This document shows, one piece after another, positions 4,917 through 7,372 of a stretch of 7,372 bases of DNA. Under the pieces are notes generated by a model, which was given only the letters and a program-made list of their open reading frames with translations, was not told the origin of the DNA and did no database searches. Origin of the DNA: JBDZUZ01 sp040255445 (GTDB taxonomy: Bacteria > Planctomycetota > Phycisphaerae > Phycisphaerales > UBA1924); contig JBDZUZ010000171.1 in assembly GCA_040255445.1 (NCBI GenBank), positions 1 to 7,372 on the forward strand, given 5' to 3'. A program made the translations under genes and the position numbers. Every line of letters begins with the position of its first letter. The stretch's first letter is position 1.

Positions 4917-6023
4917 ATGGCAGACAGGATTTACAACTTCTCGGCCGGCCCCGGTGTTCTGCCCGAGGAGGTGATCCAGCAGGCCCGCGAGGACATCTGG
5001 TCGATCGGCGGGAGCGGCATCGGCATCCTCGAGCACAGCCACCGCGGCAAGGTATTCGACAAGGTGCTGGGCGAGGCGGAGGAGAACTGCCGGAAGATCG
5101 CCGACATCCCCGGCAACTACAAGGTGCTGTTCCTGACCGGCGGGGCGACGAGCCAGAACTTCATGGTGCCGGCGAATCTGCTGCCCGACAACGGCGTGGC
5201 GGCGTTCCTCACCACGGGGTACTGGACGGAGAAGACCTGGGAAGAGGTCAAGCAGTACTCGAACCGCTGCTACGAGGCGTTCGACGGCCGGAAGAGCAAC
5301 CACACGCACTGCCCGGCCGACAGCGAGATCACGTACGGCGAGAAGCCGGTGTACGTGCACATGTGCTCGAACAACACGATCTACGGCACGCAGTTCCGCA
5401 ACGCGGATGGGTCGCTGCGGCTGCCCAAGGTGCCCGATGGGGCAGCGCTGGTCTGCGACATGTCGAGCGACATCTACTCGCGGCCGATGGATTTCAACAA
5501 GTTCGGCATGGTGTACGCGGGGGCGCAGAAGAACATCGGCATTGCTGGGACCACGCTGGTGGTGATCCGCGAGGACCTGCTCAAGCCGGCGCGGCAGCTG
5601 CCGACGATGCTCCGGTACGAGGTGCACGCCAAGGACGGCAGCCGGCACAACACGCCGCCGGTCGCGGCGATTTATCTCAGCGGGCTGGTCTTCAAGTGGA
5701 TCCAGAAGCAGGGCGGTCTGGCGACGCTGCACAAGCTGAACATGGAGAAGGCCCAGCTCATCTACGGCGTGCTCGACAGCTCGTCGTTCTACAAGGGGCA
5801 CGCCAAGAACGACAGCCGCAGCCTGATGAACATCACGTTCCGCACACCGAGCGCGGAGCTGGACGACAAGTTCATCAAGGAGGCGCTGGCGGCGGGGATG
5901 GACCAGCTCAAGGGCCACCGCTCGACGGGGGGCATGCGGGCGAGCGTGTACAACGCGTTCCCGCGGAAGGGGTGCGAGGCGCTGGCGCAGTTCATGAAGG
6001 AGTTTGAGAAGAAGAACGGGTGA
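4917..6023 (+). CDS. serC: Phosphoserine aminotransferase
   Basis: PLP enzyme converting 3-phosphohydroxypyruvate and glutamate to O-phosphoserine and 2-oxoglutarate, the second step of serine synthesis; the family can also serve pyridoxal phosphate synthesis. It has 368 residues, close to the usual 360. Visible landmarks are FSAGPGVLPEEV (8-19), EHSHRGK with substrate-binding His42/Arg43, the GGATS phosphate loop (75-79), Trp103 that should stack on PLP, SNNTIYGTQF (151-160), Asp181 for the pyridine nitrogen, and Lys205 in AGAQKNIG as the Schiff-base lysine. The C-terminal HRSTGGMRASVYNAF (334-348) is the class signature. All key residues are present. The frame is open upstream from 4770, but the ATG at 4917 places MADRIYNFSAGPG at the start as in homologues; AGGGAAG at 4904-4910 is a weak ribosome site. 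It lies 160 bases after serA and ends before a strong terminator. Confidence 0.96.
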   Translation: MADRIYNFSAGPGVLPEEVIQQAREDIWSIGGSGIGILEHSHRGKVFDKVLGEAEENCRKIADIPGNYKVLFLTGGATSQNFMVPANLLPDNGVAAFLTTGYWTEKTWEEVKQYSNRCYEAFDGRKSNHTHCPADSEITYGEKPVYVHMCSNNTIYGTQFRNADGSLRLPKVPDGAALVCDMSSDIYSRPMDFNKFGMVYAGAQKNIGIAGTTLVVIREDLLKPARQLPTMLRYEVHAKDGSRHNTPPVAAIYLSGLVFKWIQKQGGLATLHKLNMEKAQLIYGVLDSSSFYKGHAKNDSRSLMNITFRTPSAELDDKFIKEALAAGMDQLKGHRSTGGMRASVYNAFPRKGCEALAQFMKEFEKKNG

Positions 6024-6027
6024 GCGT

Positions 6028-6066
6028 TTGCTGGCTTCCCCACACGGAGTGTGGGGGTACCCGAAG
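6028..6066. repeat. Hairpin repeat, copy 1 (serC end)
   Basis: TTGCTG, four bases, then CCCCACAC (6038-6045), loop GGA, GTGTGGGG (6049-6056), then GTACCCGAAG. The 8-bp stem is perfect and GGGTACCC (6055-6062) is a second, overlapping palindrome. It starts four bases after the serC stop codon. Copy 3 at 6231-6272 shares the order of all parts. Confidence 0.85.
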
Positions 6067-6077
6067 ACAGTGATGAC

Positions 6078-6113
6078 CGGCGCCCGGGCGATTGCCCGGG
6101 CGCCGTTGTTTTT
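6078..6113 (+). terminator. Intrinsic terminator of serC
   Basis: CGGCGCCCGGGC (6078-6089) and GCCCGGGCGCCG (6094-6105) form a perfect 12-bp stem with the loop GATT, followed by TTGTTTTT (6106-6113). It lies 54 bases after the serC stop. Confidence 0.93.
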
Positions 6114-6121
6114 GGAGCCGT

Positions 6122-6144
6122 CGCACCGCCGTTCCGGCGGTGCG
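6122..6144. other. Second perfect hairpin after serC
   Basis: CGCACCGCC (6122-6130) and GGCGGTGCG (6136-6144) form a 9-bp stem around GTTCC. It has no T tract on either strand. It lies eight bases after the serC terminator and could add to blocking transcription from either side, or be a dispersed intergenic repeat. Confidence 0.6.
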
Positions 6145-6172
6145 CTTGTGGCGCGTGGGGGGCTTGGAGGTA

Positions 6173-6195
6173 CGCCCGACTCGGAGCGTGGGGCG
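6173..6195. repeat. Hairpin repeat, decayed copy 2
   Basis: CGCCCGACTC (6173-6182), loop GGA, GCGTGGGGCG (6186-6195). Eight of ten pairs hold; 6178/6190 and 6181/6187 are mismatched. The GGA loop and GGGG arm match copies 1 and 3, and GGTAC stands on its left (6169-6173) rather than its right. It looks like a degenerate or inverted member of the same family. Confidence 0.5.
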
Positions 6196-6230
6196 CCCAG
6201 GAGCGCATCTGGGTTTGGCAAGCTTGGCAC

Positions 6231-6272
6231 TTGCTGATTCGCCCCACTCGGAGAGTGGGGGTACCCCGGAAG
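6231..6272. repeat. Hairpin repeat, copy 3 (glycosyltransferase end)
   Basis: TTGCTG, five bases, then CCCCACTC (6242-6249), loop GGA, GAGTGGGG (6253-6260), then GTACCCCGGAAG. GGGGTACCCC (6258-6267) is an overlapping perfect palindrome. Against copy 1 the stem differs by one base pair, changed on both sides so that pairing is kept. It ends four bases from the stop codon of the glycosyltransferase gene on the other strand and is the only strong structure close to that gene's 3' end. Confidence 0.85.
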
Positions 6273-6276
6273 GGCA

Positions 6277-7302
6277 TCAAGGAGTCAGGCGAGCGAACGC
6301 GGCTTCGAGCACTTCCTCGACGCTGATACGGGACATCATCGCGCGGGTGGTGGGGTCTTTGTGCTCGAAACGGTCGCCCGGCCTTTTGTGCTGGATCACA
6401 TCGCCGTCGCGGCGGTAGGGGCCGACGCGGTGGACGCGCGTAGGGCCGAAGAGGGCGACGACGGGGCGATCGAAGCCGACGGCGATGTGGAGCGCTGCGG
6501 AGTCGTTCGCGATGACGAGCGCACTGTGCTCGATGAGGTCCATGAGCTGCGCGATCGTGGTGCGCCCGGTGAGGTCGTGGATGCCGGGGGTGTCGGCCGC
6601 GGCGGCGAGGCAGGCGGGGATTTGTGTTCGTTCCGAAGCGGCGCCGACGATCACGACCTGATGGCCGTTCTGTGCGAGTTCGCGGGCGGCGGCGGCGAAG
6701 CGGTCATCGGGCCATTGCTTGGCGAGCCAGCGGCTGGTGGGCGAGAGCACGCAGTAGCGGCCGGTCATCAGGCCGGCCGCCGCGGCGAATCCCGCTGCGG
6801 TGGCGGGCGTGTAGAGGCGCATCGCCGCGGGGTCGCGCGGTGCCTCGATGCCGAGCCGCTGGACGAGCGTGAGCATGCGGTCGACCGTGTGCATCTCGAT
6901 GTCGGAGGGGACGCGGTCGGTGTAGGCGAGCCAGGCGCACTCGCGGGCGTTCTTGTGGCCGATGCGGCGCTGTGCGCGGGTGGCGAAGGTGAACAGGCCC
7001 GAGCGGGCGAGGCCCTGGCAATCGAGCACCAGGTCGTACCCGGGTTCGCGCAGCGAGCGCAGGTATTCGCGGAGGCGGCCGATCTGCAGCTTGCGGGTCC
7101 AGAGGGAGAAGTCGCGGCGGGGGAAGGGGACAGCGCGGGTGAGCGCGGGGTGCGCTGCGATGACGTCGGTGAACGAATCCTGGACCAGCCAGTCGATGGT
7201 GGCGGCGGGGCAGGCGGCGCGGAGCGAGGCGAGGACCGGGACCGAGCGGGCGACATCGCCCAGCGCGGAGGGTCGGATGATCAGGATGCGTTCGAAGGTC
7301 AT
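6277..7302 (-). CDS. Glycosyltransferase family 9 (heptosyltransferase-like)
   Basis: Likely transfers a sugar from a nucleotide donor onto a lipopolysaccharide core or other surface glycan, at the cytoplasmic face of the inner membrane. It has 341 residues and the GT-B layout of WaaC/WaaF. The N-terminal half opens with ILIIRPSALGDVARSVPVL, where Asp16 matches the proposed catalytic Asp of WaaC, then YDLVLDCQGLARSGLF and HTVDRMLTLVQRLG. The C-terminal half has VLSPTSRWLAKQWP and VIVGAASERTQ, then DLTGRTTIAQLMDLIEHSALVIANDSAALHIAVGFDRPVVALFGPT, with Asp267 in the donor-binding loop. The ATG at 7302 gives MTFERILII, the normal family start; an in-frame ATG at 7368 would add 22 unconserved residues. 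No Shine-Dalgarno precedes 7302. The sugar and acceptor cannot be told from sequence, and no other glycan genes are in view. The gene converges on serC. Confidence 0.88.
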   Translation of the reverse strand: MTFERILIIRPSALGDVARSVPVLASLRAACPAATIDWLVQDSFTDVIAAHPALTRAVPFPRRDFSLWTRKLQIGRLREYLRSLREPGYDLVLDCQGLARSGLFTFATRAQRRIGHKNARECAWLAYTDRVPSDIEMHTVDRMLTLVQRLGIEAPRDPAAMRLYTPATAAGFAAAAGLMTGRYCVLSPTSRWLAKQWPDDRFAAAARELAQNGHQVVIVGAASERTQIPACLAAAADTPGIHDLTGRTTIAQLMDLIEHSALVIANDSAALHIAVGFDRPVVALFGPTRVHRVGPYRRDGDVIQHKRPGDRFEHKDPTTRAMMSRISVEEVLEAAFARLTP

Positions 7303-7314
7303 CGGCACGGCGGG

Positions 7315-7320
7315 AGTGTA
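7315..7320 (-). promoter_or_regulatory. Candidate -10 box for the glycosyltransferase gene
   Basis: On the minus strand TACACT lies in GGTACACTC, the same 9-mer as upstream of serA, 12 bases before the ATG. A start about seven bases downstream would leave a leader of only five or six bases, which fits the lack of a Shine-Dalgarno. No -35 is recognisable. Nothing else is visible between it and the window end at 7372. Confidence 0.4.
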
Positions 7321-7372
7321 CCGGCGGGCGGAGGGTGCGCTCGCCCGAGGGTTCTGGCCGTGCCTCACGCGC

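Noticed and set aside
4698..6230. 510-codon minus-strand frame antisense to serC
   Set aside because: It runs through the serC terminator and hairpin repeats, has shadow composition and no recognisable domain.
6024..6276. Small plus-strand frames (up to 108 codons) between serC and the glycosyltransferase gene
   Set aside because: They pass through a strong terminator and hairpin repeats, lack ribosome sites and encode low-complexity sequence.
7303..7368. 22-residue N-terminal extension of the glycosyltransferase
   Set aside because: MTFERILIIRPSALGDV is the normal family start; the extension is unconserved-looking and covers the proposed -10 box.

Overview
The window looks like a chromosomal segment of a GC-rich Gram-negative bacterium, most likely a planctomycete of the Phycisphaerae type. 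The pointers are a stand-alone prepilin-type protein with the FTLIELLVVIAIIALLIGILLPAL start and a large, non-pilin-like C-terminal part, an RNase Y, a WaaC/WaaF-like glycosyltransferase, and strongly G/C-biased third codon positions. The lineage is inferred from recalled family resemblance; no search was run. All six genes look intact except where the window edge cuts rny and no mobile element, CRISPR array, tRNA or rRNA is visible.

Layout: (1) 1-1167 (+), the C-terminal three quarters of ribonuclease Y. (2) 1182-2219 (-), a SurA/PrsA-like lipoprotein that converges on rny with 14 bases between the stop codons. (3) 2220-2550, a 331-base divergent region with a hairpin, three tandem 15-bp repeats abutting a good sigma-70-type promoter, and a structured leader. 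(4) 2551-3573 (+), the prepilin-type protein, closed by a strong intrinsic terminator. (5) 3767-4756 (+), serA (3-phosphoglycerate dehydrogenase), and 4917-6023 (+), serC (phosphoserine aminotransferase), ending in a strong intrinsic terminator. (6) 6024-6276, a convergent gap packed with stem-loops, including two copies of a roughly 40-bp hairpin repeat and a decayed third. (7) 6277-7302 (-), a GT9-family (heptosyltransferase-like) glycosyltransferase.

Functionally, serA and serC supply the first two steps of serine synthesis from 3-phosphoglycerate. The final phosphatase (SerB) is not in the window. The other genes are unrelated housekeeping or envelope functions: RNA turnover at the membrane, envelope protein folding, a secreted prepilin-like protein and surface glycan assembly. 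The prepilin gene has its own promoter and terminator and a codon usage unlike its neighbours.

I did not find a hidden multi-gene system. The points most worth a second look are the repeats abutting the prepilin promoter, the hairpin repeats with a compensatory base-pair change at the ends of serC and the glycosyltransferase gene, a glutamine where SerA normally has its catalytic glutamate, and a parvulin-like domain lacking both usual histidines.
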